DNA from: CAYLLN01 sp036496265
GTDB taxonomy: Bacteria; Planctomycetota; Planctomycetia; Pirellulales; Pirellulaceae
NCBI GenBank assembly: GCA_036496265.1
Contig: DASXLL010000339.1
Span: forward strand, 1-64,000
Direction: 5' to 3'
Length of the DNA stretch: 64,000 nt
Part shown: piece by piece, positions 24,507-33,355 of the stretch
Position numbering within the stretch: position 1 is the stretch's first letter
Layout of the letters: the number at the start of each line of letters is the position of its first letter
Position numbers and translations under genes: made by a program
Notes under the pieces: generated by a model
Told to the model about the DNA's origin: nothing
The model's database searches: none
Seen by the model: only the letters and a program-made list of their open reading frames with translations

Positions 24507-26161
24507 ACCCACAAGCGTCTTGGATCGCCATTGGCGTCTTTGCCTTTTTCGTCGCCCTCGTCCTGGGCACCAGTTTTTATTTGGGCAGGAAGGCTAAATC
24601 GGCCAGTGGCTACTACGCGGCGCATGGGCAGATCCCGTGGTTCGTCAATGGCGTGGCGTTCGCCGGCGATTATTTGTCCGCTGCGTCGTTTCTCGGCATC
24701 TGCGGGATGATTGCGTTTTATGGGTACGACGGGTTTTTGTATTCGATCGGGTTTCTGGCGGGCTGGATCGTTGCGCTGCTGGTCATTGCGGAGCCGCTGA
24801 AGCGCCTGGGTAAGTTCACGTTCGCCGATGCGCTGGATAGTCAGTTCAACAGCCGAGGGATCAAGCTGGCCGCGGCGGTGAGCACGCTGGTGGTGAGCAT
24901 TTTCTATTTGATTCCGCAAATGGTCGGCGCGGGCTCGCTCGTGAAGCCGCTCCTGGGCCTTTCGCATTCGACGGGTGTCGTTACCGTCGGCGTTGTTGTG
25001 ATTTTGATCGTCGTTACGGCTGGGATGGTTTCGACGACGTGGGTGCAATTTATTAAGGGCGGCATGCTGGTGATTTTCTGTGCCGCGTTGACGGTAATGA
25101 TTCTCAATCGTGGTTTGTCGGTTCCGGTGGCTTCTGAATCACCGCGGTTTGGCGTCATCGAAAGCCTGCCGGATGGAAAAACGTCTACCGGACCGCTGGG
25201 TCCGATTTTGTATTTGAAAACATTGCAAGAGAGCACGATCGTCATGTGGACGACCGAAAAGGTCACGCAGAGCGACGGGACCACGCGGACGAATTACATT
25301 CCCAAATCGGTCCGCGGCAGCGAGTTGCTCGTTCCCGGCGGCAGCCCGACGTTTAAAGGCGTCCGCTCCGCCAAGTTGGGCGACAAACTGGACTTCCTCT
25401 CGCTCATGATCGCACTTTTCTGCGGCACTGCGTCGCTGCCGCATATTTTGATTCGTTATTACACAGTCAAGGACCAGGCTTCGGCGCGGAAAAGCACCGT
25501 AGTCGGCATTGCGAGCATCGGGTTCTTCTACATCCTCACGCTGTTCCTCGGACTGGGCGCGATGACCAGCGGCACACTCAATGTGACCGATTCCAATATG
25601 GCCGCGCCACTGTTGGCCCGTTCGTTCGGCGAGTTGCCGTTCGCGGTGATCTCGGCGATTGCCTTTACAACGGTTCTCGGCACGGTCAGCGGCCTGATCA
25701 TGGCCGCCAGCGGCGCGGTGGCTCACGATTTGATGGCGAATTTCTTGCGGATCGAGATGAACGATCACAGTAAAGTCCGCGCAGGCAAAATCACGGCGGT
25801 GGTTGTGGGGCTAATCGCCATTTGGCTCGGAATCGTGTTTCAAAAGCTCAACGTTGGCTTTCTTGTCGGCTGGGCTTTCAACGTTGCCGCCTCCGCCAAT
25901 TTGCCGTCGCTCGTGATGCTCCTTTTCTGGCGCGGCACGACGAAGCAAGGCATTACTGCTGCCATTTTCGTTGGCATGCTGGCTTCCCTCGGCTGGATTC
26001 TCCTTTCGCAACAATGCTACCGCGATGTGTATGGGCTGCCGCCGGAGCAGGCGATTGTTCCGTTCAGTCAGCCGGGGATTGTGACGATTCCGCTGGGGTT
26101 TGTGGTGCTGATTGGGGTGTCACTGCTTACCAGGCGGGAAACTAGCGGTTCCGCGGCGTAG
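24503..26161 (+). CDS. Sodium:solute symporter, acetate/monocarboxylate (ActP-like)
   Basis: 552 residues from ATG 24503 with about 13 hydrophobic segments. SSS-family hallmarks: FYLGRKAKSASGYYAAHGQIPWFVNGVAFAGDYLSAASFLG (Na+ site region), the YGYDGFLYSIGFLAGWIVALL helix, and LMIALFCGTASLPHILIRYYTV, characteristic of ActP. A hydrophilic insertion at about 210-300 is longer than in E. coli ActP. With the preceding DUF485 protein it probably imports acetate or another short carboxylate at the inner membrane. Confidence 0.9.
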   Translation: MNPQASWIAIGVFAFFVALVLGTSFYLGRKAKSASGYYAAHGQIPWFVNGVAFAGDYLSAASFLGICGMIAFYGYDGFLYSIGFLAGWIVALLVIAEPLKRLGKFTFADALDSQFNSRGIKLAAAVSTLVVSIFYLIPQMVGAGSLVKPLLGLSHSTGVVTVGVVVILIVVTAGMVSTTWVQFIKGGMLVIFCAALTVMILNRGLSVPVASESPRFGVIESLPDGKTSTGPLGPILYLKTLQESTIVMWTTEKVTQSDGTTRTNYIPKSVRGSELLVPGGSPTFKGVRSAKLGDKLDFLSLMIALFCGTASLPHILIRYYTVKDQASARKSTVVGIASIGFFYILTLFLGLGAMTSGTLNVTDSNMAAPLLARSFGELPFAVISAIAFTTVLGTVSGLIMAASGAVAHDLMANFLRIEMNDHSKVRAGKITAVVVGLIAIWLGIVFQKLNVGFLVGWAFNVAASANLPSLVMLLFWRGTTKQGITAAIFVGMLASLGWILLSQQCYRDVYGLPPEQAIVPFSQPGIVTIPLGFVVLIGVSLLTRRETSGSAA

Positions 26162-26183
26162 AATGGAGCCAGGAGATGTGTTC

Positions 26184-26774
26184 ATGGACTACCTGGTCGC
26201 TGATGAAGCCCTGCTCCAGAGGATGGTGCGAGCCGTGGAGAAAGTTCGTGATCGTCTGCGCCGCGCGGCGTCGGCGCTGGAAACAGGCGGCGTTCCCTAT
26301 ATCGTGGCTGGAGGAAACGCGGTAGCGGCTTGGGTCGCAACCATTGATGAAGCAGCCATTCGCAACACGCAAGACGTCGATATCATTATTCGCCGCGAGG
26401 ATCTAGCCTCTGCCGTCAAAGCGATGGAAGCTGCGGGATTCGTCTACCGGCATGCAGCGGGCATCGATATGTTTCTCGACGGCCCAACCGCGAAGTTTCG
26501 CGACGCGGTTCACCTTCTGTTCGCGCATGAAAAAGTAAAGAAGGAATATGTCGAACCCGTTCCGGACGTGGATAAATCGTTCGTGGACAAAAGCGTGCGG
26601 TTTCTGCCGCTCGATTCGCTAGTCACAATGAAACTAACGTCATTTCGCGACAAAGATCGGACCCATCTTCGCGATTTGATCGATATTGGGCTTCTCGACG
26701 CCTCATGGCTAGACAAACTACAGCCTTTATTGGCCGAGCGGTTGAAGCAGTTACTTGATACGCCCGAAGGCTGA
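26184..26774 (+). CDS. Nucleotidyltransferase-fold protein (AbiEii-like)
   Basis: 196 residues from ATG 26184, chosen because AGGAG at 26171-26175 is well spaced. The core VPYIVAGGNAVAAWVATIDE...TQDVDIIIRRED has the GG-x-A and DxD-like motifs of minimal nucleotidyltransferases. The C-terminus has SLVTMKLTSFRDKDRTHLRDLIDIG, as in proteins annotated as nucleotidyl transferase or AbiEii toxin-like. No antitoxin gene is adjacent. The aminotransferase gene converges 3 bp after its stop. A biochemical role is not assignable. Confidence 0.75.
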   Translation: MDYLVADEALLQRMVRAVEKVRDRLRRAASALETGGVPYIVAGGNAVAAWVATIDEAAIRNTQDVDIIIRREDLASAVKAMEAAGFVYRHAAGIDMFLDGPTAKFRDAVHLLFAHEKVKKEYVEPVPDVDKSFVDKSVRFLPLDSLVTMKLTSFRDKDRTHLRDLIDIGLLDASWLDKLQPLLAERLKQLLDTPEG

Positions 26775-26777
26775 CAA

Positions 26778-27716
26778 TCACCGGCTCGCGAATCGTGTGG
26801 CCTGAGCCTCAATGTCGAGCCCCACCAATTCACTCCAAGCCGCCCGCAACCGCTGGCACACCGGTCCTGGCTTGCCATCGCCAATCGGCCGACCATTGAG
26901 CCGCGTGACCGACCAAACACAGGGCGATGTGCTGCAAAGAAGCACTTCGTCGGCCGCTGCAAATTCGGCAAGAGTTAAGGGACGGTGGAGAAATGGGATT
27001 TGTAGCTGCGTGGCCAATTCTTCGAGCACTGCGACGCTGACCCCGGGTAGAACCGCTTCGCGCGGCGGTGAAATGAGGCCTTCACTGGGGTTATAAATGA
27101 CAACATTAGCCGTCGAGGCTTCGGTCACGAAGCCATCTTTGTCTAGCAACAGCGCCCGGGCACCCGGCACAGTCTCGCGGGCCTGTTTGTCGGCCAGATA
27201 ATAGTGCATCCGGCTGCGGCACTTCAGCGCTCGTGGCCAACATTCGTCCGGCACTTGGACGATATCCGTAACAACCAGCGAATCGCCGGTTCGATATTTG
27301 TCCGCCCACTGACCGAACGACAACGGCTGCGTATGGACGCACACGGTTGGTCCGGACTGTTTCGCCACCGCGGAATAGGCGGCTGACATGCCAGGTGTGA
27401 CAAAAATCGTGGCCCCCAGATCATCGTCCGCATCAATCAGCCGCCGATTTCGCTCCACCAACTCCGTCGCAATTCGCCCCAGTTCGTGTAGCGATTGACT
27501 GGGTCGCAGCCCGACGATTTCCAACGAGTGCGCCAACCGTTCCAGATGCATTTCCAGCCGAAACAGCTTGCCGCGAAATGTTCGCAACTGCTCCGCGACG
27601 GTCACGCCTTGGACGAAACCGGCATCGAAGATTCCCACACTGGCCCGCGACAACGGCAGATACTCGCCATTTAAAAAAGCGGTCGGCTCAGCAGCAGTGT
27701 TCGTTGATCCCGGCAT
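26778..27716 (-). CDS. Class IV aminotransferase (BCAT/D-amino-acid/ADC lyase fold)
   Basis: 312 residues. N-terminus FLNGEYLPLSRASVGIFDAGFVQGVTVAEQLRTFRGKLFRLEMHLERL is the fold-type IV pattern. The PLP lysine is probably in RALKCRSRMHYYLADK, and VTEASTANVVIY with ISPPREAVLPGVSVAVL completes the cofactor pocket. The family covers branched-chain and D-alanine aminotransferases and aminodeoxychorismate lyase; these motifs do not separate them. It is convergent with the nucleotidyltransferase gene and has no pathway neighbours. Confidence 0.85.
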   Translation of the reverse strand: MPGSTNTAAEPTAFLNGEYLPLSRASVGIFDAGFVQGVTVAEQLRTFRGKLFRLEMHLERLAHSLEIVGLRPSQSLHELGRIATELVERNRRLIDADDDLGATIFVTPGMSAAYSAVAKQSGPTVCVHTQPLSFGQWADKYRTGDSLVVTDIVQVPDECWPRALKCRSRMHYYLADKQARETVPGARALLLDKDGFVTEASTANVVIYNPSEGLISPPREAVLPGVSVAVLEELATQLQIPFLHRPLTLAEFAAADEVLLCSTSPCVWSVTRLNGRPIGDGKPGPVCQRLRAAWSELVGLDIEAQATRFASR

Positions 27717-27791
27717 TGAAAGAATTCAGGCGGCACGATTTCGGTTCTGCACGTACTTTACATCCACTCCATCATTCCAGCGAGGCGGCGC

Positions 27792-29477
27792 TTAGCTGCG
27801 CGGCGGATTCAGCTCCCACGTGCCATCTCCCGTCAATTCCAGCCGCTGGGGATGATACCTGGCCAGCGACTCATGATGGCTGACGCTGATCAAGGTCGTA
27901 TTTGTCTCGCAGAGCAGGCGATAAAGATGTTCCTCATTCTGCGGGTCGAGGGCACTGGTCGCCTCGTCAAGAATTGCATAGGCCGGGTGGCCCAGCAGCA
28001 CCCGCGCGACCGCCAGCCGCTGCTGCTCGCCGACGGAAAGCACCTTTTCCCAATCGGCCTCGGCATCGAGGCCGCCGAACTGATCAGCGAGCTGCGGAAG
28101 GTTGACGCGCTTGAGAGTGTCCAGCAACTCTTGGTCGGAGTGACGGATGTGCATATAGGGATAGAGCAGCTGGCTGCGGAGTGAACCGAGAATCATGTAG
28201 GGTGTTTGCGGCAAAAACAGCAATCGATCAAGTCGCGGGCGGATGATCTTACCGCTACCTGTCGTCCACAAACCCGCGATCGTTCTGAGCAGCGAGCTTT
28301 TGCCGCTGCCGCTCGGTCCCATGATGATCAGGCTCTGGCCCGGCGGAATGTCGAGCGACAAATCACGCGCGACCCAGCGATTCATGTCGGGAGTGTGCAG
28401 CGACACATGTTGCAGCGAAATTTGCCGACCGGAAACAATCGTGATCTTTTCCACAGGGTGTTTGCCGTTCCGACCGCCGTACAAAAACTTCACGAAGGTG
28501 TTAAGACGCTCGACTCCCGCCGCGAACCGGCTGACCTCGTCGAATTTATCGACGATAATGGCCAGCGCGTTCAGGATCGCGGTGAACGCGCCCGCGGCTT
28601 GAATTGCCCGACCGACCTCCAACTCGCCGGAGATAACCCGCGAGGCGATGATCGTGCTCGGGATGACAATCGTCAAAAAACTGTAGGCGTACTGAAAGAC
28701 GTTCAAGCCCAACTGCCAATTGATGAGCTTGATGTAGTTGTTAAACACCGCGTCGAACCGCTGGCTCACCTGGGCCCGCTCTTTATTCTCGCCGCGATAG
28801 AGGGCGATCGGCTCCGCGTTTTCGCGAATGCGCACCAGGCCGAAGCGGAAATCGGCCTCCCGCTTGAGCTGCAGAAAATTCAGCCCCATGAGCACGCGCC
28901 CAAAGAGCAGCGTCGTTACCAGCGTTCCGACGACCGCATAAATGATGAGAAAAAAGACCAGCGCTCTGGAGATGTTCCAGAGCACGCCACAGAACGCGAT
29001 GAGTTGGATCACGGAGCCAACGAAGATGAGCAGAAAGTAGAGCGACTTCTGCGTGAACGTGTTGACGTCTTCGGCGATGCGCTGGTCGGGATTGTCGATT
29101 TTTTCATGCGAAGAGAGCTCGTAATAGGCTCGGTCCTTGAAGTAGCCCTTCAAGAGTCGCGTCGTTAGCCATCGCCGCCAAAAGATTCCCAGCCGATCGC
29201 GAACGTAATAATAGAGCGCATAGATCGGCACGCTCGCCACGAGCAGGATCAGGCATTGATAAATCGACCGCCAAAAGCGCGGGGCGTCCTTGGCAGCGAG
29301 CGCGGAGGTGAATTCACCGGACTGCTGGTTGAAGAGAACGTTCGACGCGCTTTCGCCCAGCAAAAGCAGAATTAAAACGACCAAAAGGCCGCGCGCCGTC
29401 CACCGCTCTTCCGAAAACCAATAAGGAAACGCGATGGCGCCAAACCGGCTCCATAATCGCGAGCGCCAGCGGACCAT
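27792..29477 (-). CDS. ABC transporter, fused membrane and ATPase domains (YddA/SbmA-related)
   Basis: 561 residues from ATG 29477. The N-terminal part has about six helices of the ABC_membrane_2 type (LLVVLILLLLGESASNVLFNQ, YQCLILLVASVPIYALYYYVRDRLGIFWRRWLT), with YYELSSHEKIDNPDQRIAEDV, a signature of the YddA/ABCD-like family. The ATPase half has IMGPSGSGKSSLLRTIAGLW, LSVGEQQRLAVARVL and YAILDEATSALD. Members export or import peptides or fatty acyl groups; the substrate is not predictable. In-frame starts upstream at 29522 are less likely. Confidence 0.85.
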   Translation of the reverse strand: MVRWRSRLWSRFGAIAFPYWFSEERWTARGLLVVLILLLLGESASNVLFNQQSGEFTSALAAKDAPRFWRSIYQCLILLVASVPIYALYYYVRDRLGIFWRRWLTTRLLKGYFKDRAYYELSSHEKIDNPDQRIAEDVNTFTQKSLYFLLIFVGSVIQLIAFCGVLWNISRALVFFLIIYAVVGTLVTTLLFGRVLMGLNFLQLKREADFRFGLVRIRENAEPIALYRGENKERAQVSQRFDAVFNNYIKLINWQLGLNVFQYAYSFLTIVIPSTIIASRVISGELEVGRAIQAAGAFTAILNALAIIVDKFDEVSRFAAGVERLNTFVKFLYGGRNGKHPVEKITIVSGRQISLQHVSLHTPDMNRWVARDLSLDIPPGQSLIIMGPSGSGKSSLLRTIAGLWTTGSGKIIRPRLDRLLFLPQTPYMILGSLRSQLLYPYMHIRHSDQELLDTLKRVNLPQLADQFGGLDAEADWEKVLSVGEQQRLAVARVLLGHPAYAILDEATSALDPQNEEHLYRLLCETNTTLISVSHHESLARYHPQRLELTGDGTWELNPPRS

Positions 29478-29803
29478 ACATTGCCTTGTTGCCAGCCGTG
29501 ACCGCGTTTTGCCTCCCCACACGCGCCATCACGGCATCGCCTGTTGCTTATGACGAATGCCGAAAATCGACGGCATGCTGGAGATGCGAATGTCGTGCCG
29601 CTGCGCCGCGGGCTCGCCGGAACGCACTTTTCCCGGATTGGAGAACAGCCGGAGTTCGTCCCTTCTGGCCGTTTTTCGTGCGAGTGTGTCAGAATAAGGC
29701 CGTGGGTCATATGCCGTTGAAAAAGCTTTGGGGCGGCCGCTGGTAAGGCAATTCGATCGAATCGGACGCTTTCTTGCTGGTGAAAAGACAGGCGAAATTG
29801 GCC

Positions 29804-30214
29804 ATGCAAATCGAACACATTTTGGAGACGTGTCTGTACGTCGACGACCTGGCAAAAGCCGAGCGGTTTTATCACGAGGTCCTCGGCCTGACTGTCGAAA
29901 GCCGGCAGGAGGGGCGGCATGTCTTCTTCCACTGCGGCCAGCGAATGCTGCTGCTGTTCAATCCGCTGGCCAGCCGCCACTCGACCGACCATTTTCCAGG
30001 TCACGGCTCATTCGGTCCGGGCCATGTGGCCTTTGCCGTCCGCGCGGTGGACATGCCCGCTTGGCTCGATCAGCTAAAAGCTAATCACGTCGAAGTCGAA
30101 AAAGCCATTGAGTGGCCGCAAGGTGGCCGCAGCGTCTATTTCCGCGACCCTGCCGGCAACAGCCTGGAGCTTGCCACGCCACAAATCTGGGGCATCAGCG
30201 AAGCGACGTTGTAA
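29804..30214 (+). CDS. Glyoxalase/VOC-family protein
   Basis: 136 residues from ATG 29804. IEHILETCLYVDDLAKAERFYHEVLGLTVESRQEGRHVFFHCG is a VOC beta-alpha-beta-beta-beta module, and GPGHVAFAV plus VYFRDPAGNSLELATPQIW is the second. Metal ligands are probably His in IEHIL or HVAF and Glu in SLELA. VOC proteins include glyoxalase I, dioxygenases and resistance proteins; this one is generic. It converges with the Rieske gene (15 bp apart). Confidence 0.85.
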   Translation: MQIEHILETCLYVDDLAKAERFYHEVLGLTVESRQEGRHVFFHCGQRMLLLFNPLASRHSTDHFPGHGSFGPGHVAFAVRAVDMPAWLDQLKANHVEVEKAIEWPQGGRSVYFRDPAGNSLELATPQIWGISEATL

Positions 30215-30229
30215 CCGGGGAGTTAGGTG

Positions 30230-30589
30230 TTAGGGCGTACCCGCTGTTCCCTGTCCCCTGTCTCCTGTTCCATGCTCCTTTACTGGCACCCTTACCTGCA
30301 CGTCGTCGCCTTCTATCTGCACTTCAAAGGCATCGATCTTGATTTTCGGGTTATCGCACCACTTGCCATCGTGAATGCAAAACCGCCAGGCATGCCAGGG
30401 GCAAGTCACGATGCCGGCTTCTAAATAGCCGCCGGCCAGCGATGCCCCCATGTGCGGGCAAAAGTCGTCGATGGCCGAGAATTTCCCGCCTTCGTTGAAC
30501 ACGGCAACCATCCGGCCGTTGACAGCAAATGCCTGTCCTTGACCTTCCGCAATGTCGCTTACCTTTGCGACCGTGACAAAATCGCTCAT
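30230..30589 (-). CDS. Rieske [2Fe-2S] ferredoxin
   Basis: 119 residues. The cluster motifs are CPHMGASL and CPWHAWRF, giving the Cys-x-His/Cys-x-x-His ligands of NirD-like or BphF-like ferredoxins (MSDFVTVAKVSDIAEGQGQAF start). The natural domain ends near VRVPVKE. The remaining EHGTGDRGQGTAGTP is encoded by a CTGTTCCCTGTCCCC-type repeat at about 30244-30271 and looks like read-through into an intergenic repeat. The redox partner is unknown. Confidence 0.88.
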   Translation of the reverse strand: MSDFVTVAKVSDIAEGQGQAFAVNGRMVAVFNEGGKFSAIDDFCPHMGASLAGGYLEAGIVTCPWHAWRFCIHDGKWCDNPKIKIDAFEVQIEGDDVQVRVPVKEHGTGDRGQGTAGTP

Positions 30590-30619
30590 CTGGCAGCAAT
30601 TCTCCGCCTAAAAGTTTCT

Positions 30620-30665
30620 TCTCGTACCCTTAATCGTTCTCTCAATCTAATTCATAATCTTAATC
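30620..30665. repeat. TTAATCGTTCTC/TAATCTTAATC intergenic repeat
   Basis: Pyrimidine-rich units (CTTAATCGTTCTCTCAATC, TAATCTTAATCG) with about 6-bp spacing lie between the divergent Rieske and MazG genes. They are the complement style of the GATTAAGAGTA run at 24089-24160. No promoter is evident inside. Confidence 0.5.
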
Positions 30666-30704
30666 GTCATTGAGATTTTGCTCTGCCCCTGCCCTGAAGG
30701 TTCT

Positions 30705-31040
30705 GTGACTACTTCAACCCAAAACTCGTCGCCGCCGAACGTGTCGCTGACTGATCTGCAGGCGCTGATCCGCAAAATGTATTTCGAAAAGGACCAGGCT
30801 CGCGGCGTCGAAGCCACGTTTCTGTGGCTCATCGAAGAAATTGGCGAGCTCGCCACGTCCCTTCGCAGCGGAACCCACGACGAACGCCTCGGCGAATTCG
30901 CCGACGTGCTGGCCTGGCTCGCCACGATCGCCAACGTCGCCGGCGTCGATCTTTCCGAGGCGGTCGCTAAAAAATACGGCAGCGGCTGTCCCGGCTGCGG
31001 CAACTTCGTCTGCACTTGTCCCAATAGCGAGAAGCCGTAA
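30705..31040 (+). CDS. MazG-like nucleotide pyrophosphohydrolase
   Basis: About 111 residues from GTG 30705 (TTG 30678 is also in frame). The all-alpha NTP-PPase motifs are EEIGELATSL and EFADVLAWLATIANVAGVDL, the EExxE and ExxD Mg2+ ligands. The C-terminus carries a Cys cluster, CPGCGNFVCTCP, resembling a small zinc knuckle not found in canonical MazG. It probably hydrolyses a (d)NTP to the monophosphate as a house-cleaning enzyme. The membrane-protein gene follows at once. Confidence 0.85.
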   Translation: MTTSTQNSSPPNVSLTDLQALIRKMYFEKDQARGVEATFLWLIEEIGELATSLRSGTHDERLGEFADVLAWLATIANVAGVDLSEAVAKKYGSGCPGCGNFVCTCPNSEKP

Positions 31041-31120
31041 CTGGCCTCTCCGAACCGAATGCCGTAATGTCCCGTAAAGCCACCGGGTTGTTTCATTTTA
31101 CCCTGCTGCACATCCCAGCC

Positions 31121-33355
31121 ATGTTTTTAGGTCGTTTCCTGGCAATTGCGATGTGCTTGTGGCTGGCGCTCGAGCCGCCGCTGGTGTCGAAGGCGGACCA
31201 GTCCGCCGATTTATTAACGCTCAAGGATGCCAAAGTCGGCTTCGGCGGCAAGTTCAAGGCCGGCTTCTGGCAGCCGGTGTCGCTGACGCTCGTTGCTGGT
31301 TCAGCCGGGGCGCGCGGACAGCTGGAGTTGGTGGTTGCGGACGGCGATCAGACCCCGGCCGTCTTTCTCGACGCTGAGCGAGGTTCAATCGATCTCGCCG
31401 CGGGCGGCGAGAAGACGATCCTGCTGTATTGCAAAAGCGGTCCGGCGGCCGCTGCGATCACAGCCCGGCTCGTGGACAATAGCAAGGTCGTCTGGTCTCA
31501 AGAACTCGAAGGCAGCCGACCGCTGCTGCGCTCGACGCAAGAATTCATCGTGGGTCTGGGGGCACCGGCTGGGTTGGAGGCCGCTCTCGTTACGATTCGA
31601 CGGCAGGCCGAAACAAAACTCGCGGTATCACGGGTCGCATCTGCTGCCCAATTACCCGACCGCTGGTTCGGTTACGATGGCGTCGATCAACTTTTCATTG
31701 CGACCAGCGACAAAGCTATGCTCGATTCGCTGAGCGCAGATCAGCAGGAAGCCATCGTCGATTGGGTGCTGCTCGGTGGCCGGCTGATTCTCTGTGCCGG
31801 TCGGAATGGCGAGGCACTCGCTGCGACCACAAGTGCGTTCTCCAAACTCATTCCCGGCGAGTTCGTCGAAATCGAGCCCCTTCGCGACCGCAGCGGACTG
31901 GAGAATTTTACCAAATCCGAATTGCCGTTTGACGATCCGAATTTTCAGCGCAACAGGCCGTATGTCACGCGGCTGAAAAACATTCGCGGCGAGGTCATGC
32001 TCGACGAAATTAGTTCCGCGAGCGGCCGGCCGCTCGCGATCCATGCCCCAGCCGGCCTTGGTCAGATTACCTTTGTCGCTTTCGATCTCGATCATCCGGC
32101 TTTCGAGACTTGGAAAGGCCGACCGCGGCTAATCGCGGCACTGTTACAAGCCAGCAGCGCCAGCCGGGAGCCAACCGGCCGCCCAGCTCACTCCGGCATC
32201 AAACAACTCGGCTACGAAGACCTGATCGGCCAGCTGCGCGTCGCCCTCGATCAATTTGGCGGCGTCTCACTCGTCAATTTCACGACAGTCGCGGTCCTCA
32301 CACTTATCTATTTATTGATCATCGGCCCCGGTGATTATTTGCTCCTTTCGCGACTGAATCTCCCGCGGCAAATCACCTGGCTCACGTTCCCGGTCGTCGC
32401 CGCCGGCATGATTGGCATCACGGCAGTTCTTGGCAACCAATTTCACGGCCACCGCGTGCGTCTCAACCAGGCCGAAATCGTTGATATCGACCTGGCACAG
32501 CATGTCACTCGCGGCACCGCTTGGATCAATCTTTATAGTCCCACGACGAACCGCTTCGATCTTTCGCTGCATGTGCAGGCGCCCCCCAAAGTTGCAACGC
32601 CATTCGGCGGCGGTTGCCTCGCCTGGCAAGGACTGCCTGGCGATGCTCTCGGCGGCCTCGAATCGCGTCAGCCGGCACTCGCCCAGCATCATGAGTATTC
32701 GCTTTCGTCACCGACAGCCGGGGTTTTTCCGCAAATTCAGTCGTTGACGCTCGAAGAATCTTCCTCGAAATGCCTTGCTGCGTGCTGGTGGGCTAAAAAT
32801 GAGCTCCCGGCAGAAACGAAGCTTACCGTCGATCGCTACGGACTTCTGGCGGGTGAGTTTCAGCAGCCGCTCAATATCACACTCACCGAATGTCTTCTCG
32901 CTCAGGGAGAAAAACTCTACCGTCTGGGCACGCTTGCCCGCGGCCAACGAGTGGTGATTGCCGAGCAAGCGCCCCTGAATCTCGAAGCCCGCCTGACGCA
33001 GCGCCGCGTCGAGCAGACGAAAGATGTCTCGACGCCCTGGGAGCAAGACTCCGTTGACATCCCGCGGATTATGCAGATGCTCATGTTTCACGAAGCGGCG
33101 CGGGGGTCGAACTATACTGGGCTGACGCACCGCTATCAGCCGCAAATTGACCTTTCGGAGCATATCCGCCTCGGCCAAGCAGTTCTCGTCGGCCGCGCCG
33201 AAACGCCAGGCACCGAGCTTCGCCGCGATTCGACTTCCCCACTTGTCGATTCTCAGCAACTCACTCACTGGACCTACTTCCGCATCATCCTCCCTGTAAG
33301 CGCCGCAGCCCCGAGCCCCGAGCCCCGAGCCCCGAGCCCCTCTCTCGCCCCGTGA
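31121..33355 (+). CDS. Large exported membrane protein, ABC-associated
   Basis: 744 residues from ATG 31121 (31067 also in frame); the start is chosen for the signal peptide FLGRFLAIAMCLWLALEPPLV. The periplasmic part (about 30-390) resembles gliding/DUF4350-like domains, with WVLLGGRLILCAGRNGEAL. Two membrane helices follow (TVAVLTLIYLLIIGPGDYLLL and TWLTFPVVAAGMIGITAVLG), then a beta-rich end. The GPGDYLLL motif recurs in such proteins from planctomycetes. The stop overlaps the ABC ATPase start (GTGA). The last 12 residues come from an AGCCCCG heptamer repeat. Confidence 0.7.
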   Translation: MFLGRFLAIAMCLWLALEPPLVSKADQSADLLTLKDAKVGFGGKFKAGFWQPVSLTLVAGSAGARGQLELVVADGDQTPAVFLDAERGSIDLAAGGEKTILLYCKSGPAAAAITARLVDNSKVVWSQELEGSRPLLRSTQEFIVGLGAPAGLEAALVTIRRQAETKLAVSRVASAAQLPDRWFGYDGVDQLFIATSDKAMLDSLSADQQEAIVDWVLLGGRLILCAGRNGEALAATTSAFSKLIPGEFVEIEPLRDRSGLENFTKSELPFDDPNFQRNRPYVTRLKNIRGEVMLDEISSASGRPLAIHAPAGLGQITFVAFDLDHPAFETWKGRPRLIAALLQASSASREPTGRPAHSGIKQLGYEDLIGQLRVALDQFGGVSLVNFTTVAVLTLIYLLIIGPGDYLLLSRLNLPRQITWLTFPVVAAGMIGITAVLGNQFHGHRVRLNQAEIVDIDLAQHVTRGTAWINLYSPTTNRFDLSLHVQAPPKVATPFGGGCLAWQGLPGDALGGLESRQPALAQHHEYSLSSPTAGVFPQIQSLTLEESSSKCLAACWWAKNELPAETKLTVDRYGLLAGEFQQPLNITLTECLLAQGEKLYRLGTLARGQRVVIAEQAPLNLEARLTQRRVEQTKDVSTPWEQDSVDIPRIMQMLMFHEAARGSNYTGLTHRYQPQIDLSEHIRLGQAVLVGRAETPGTELRRDSTSPLVDSQQLTHWTYFRIILPVSAAAPSPEPRAPSPSLAP

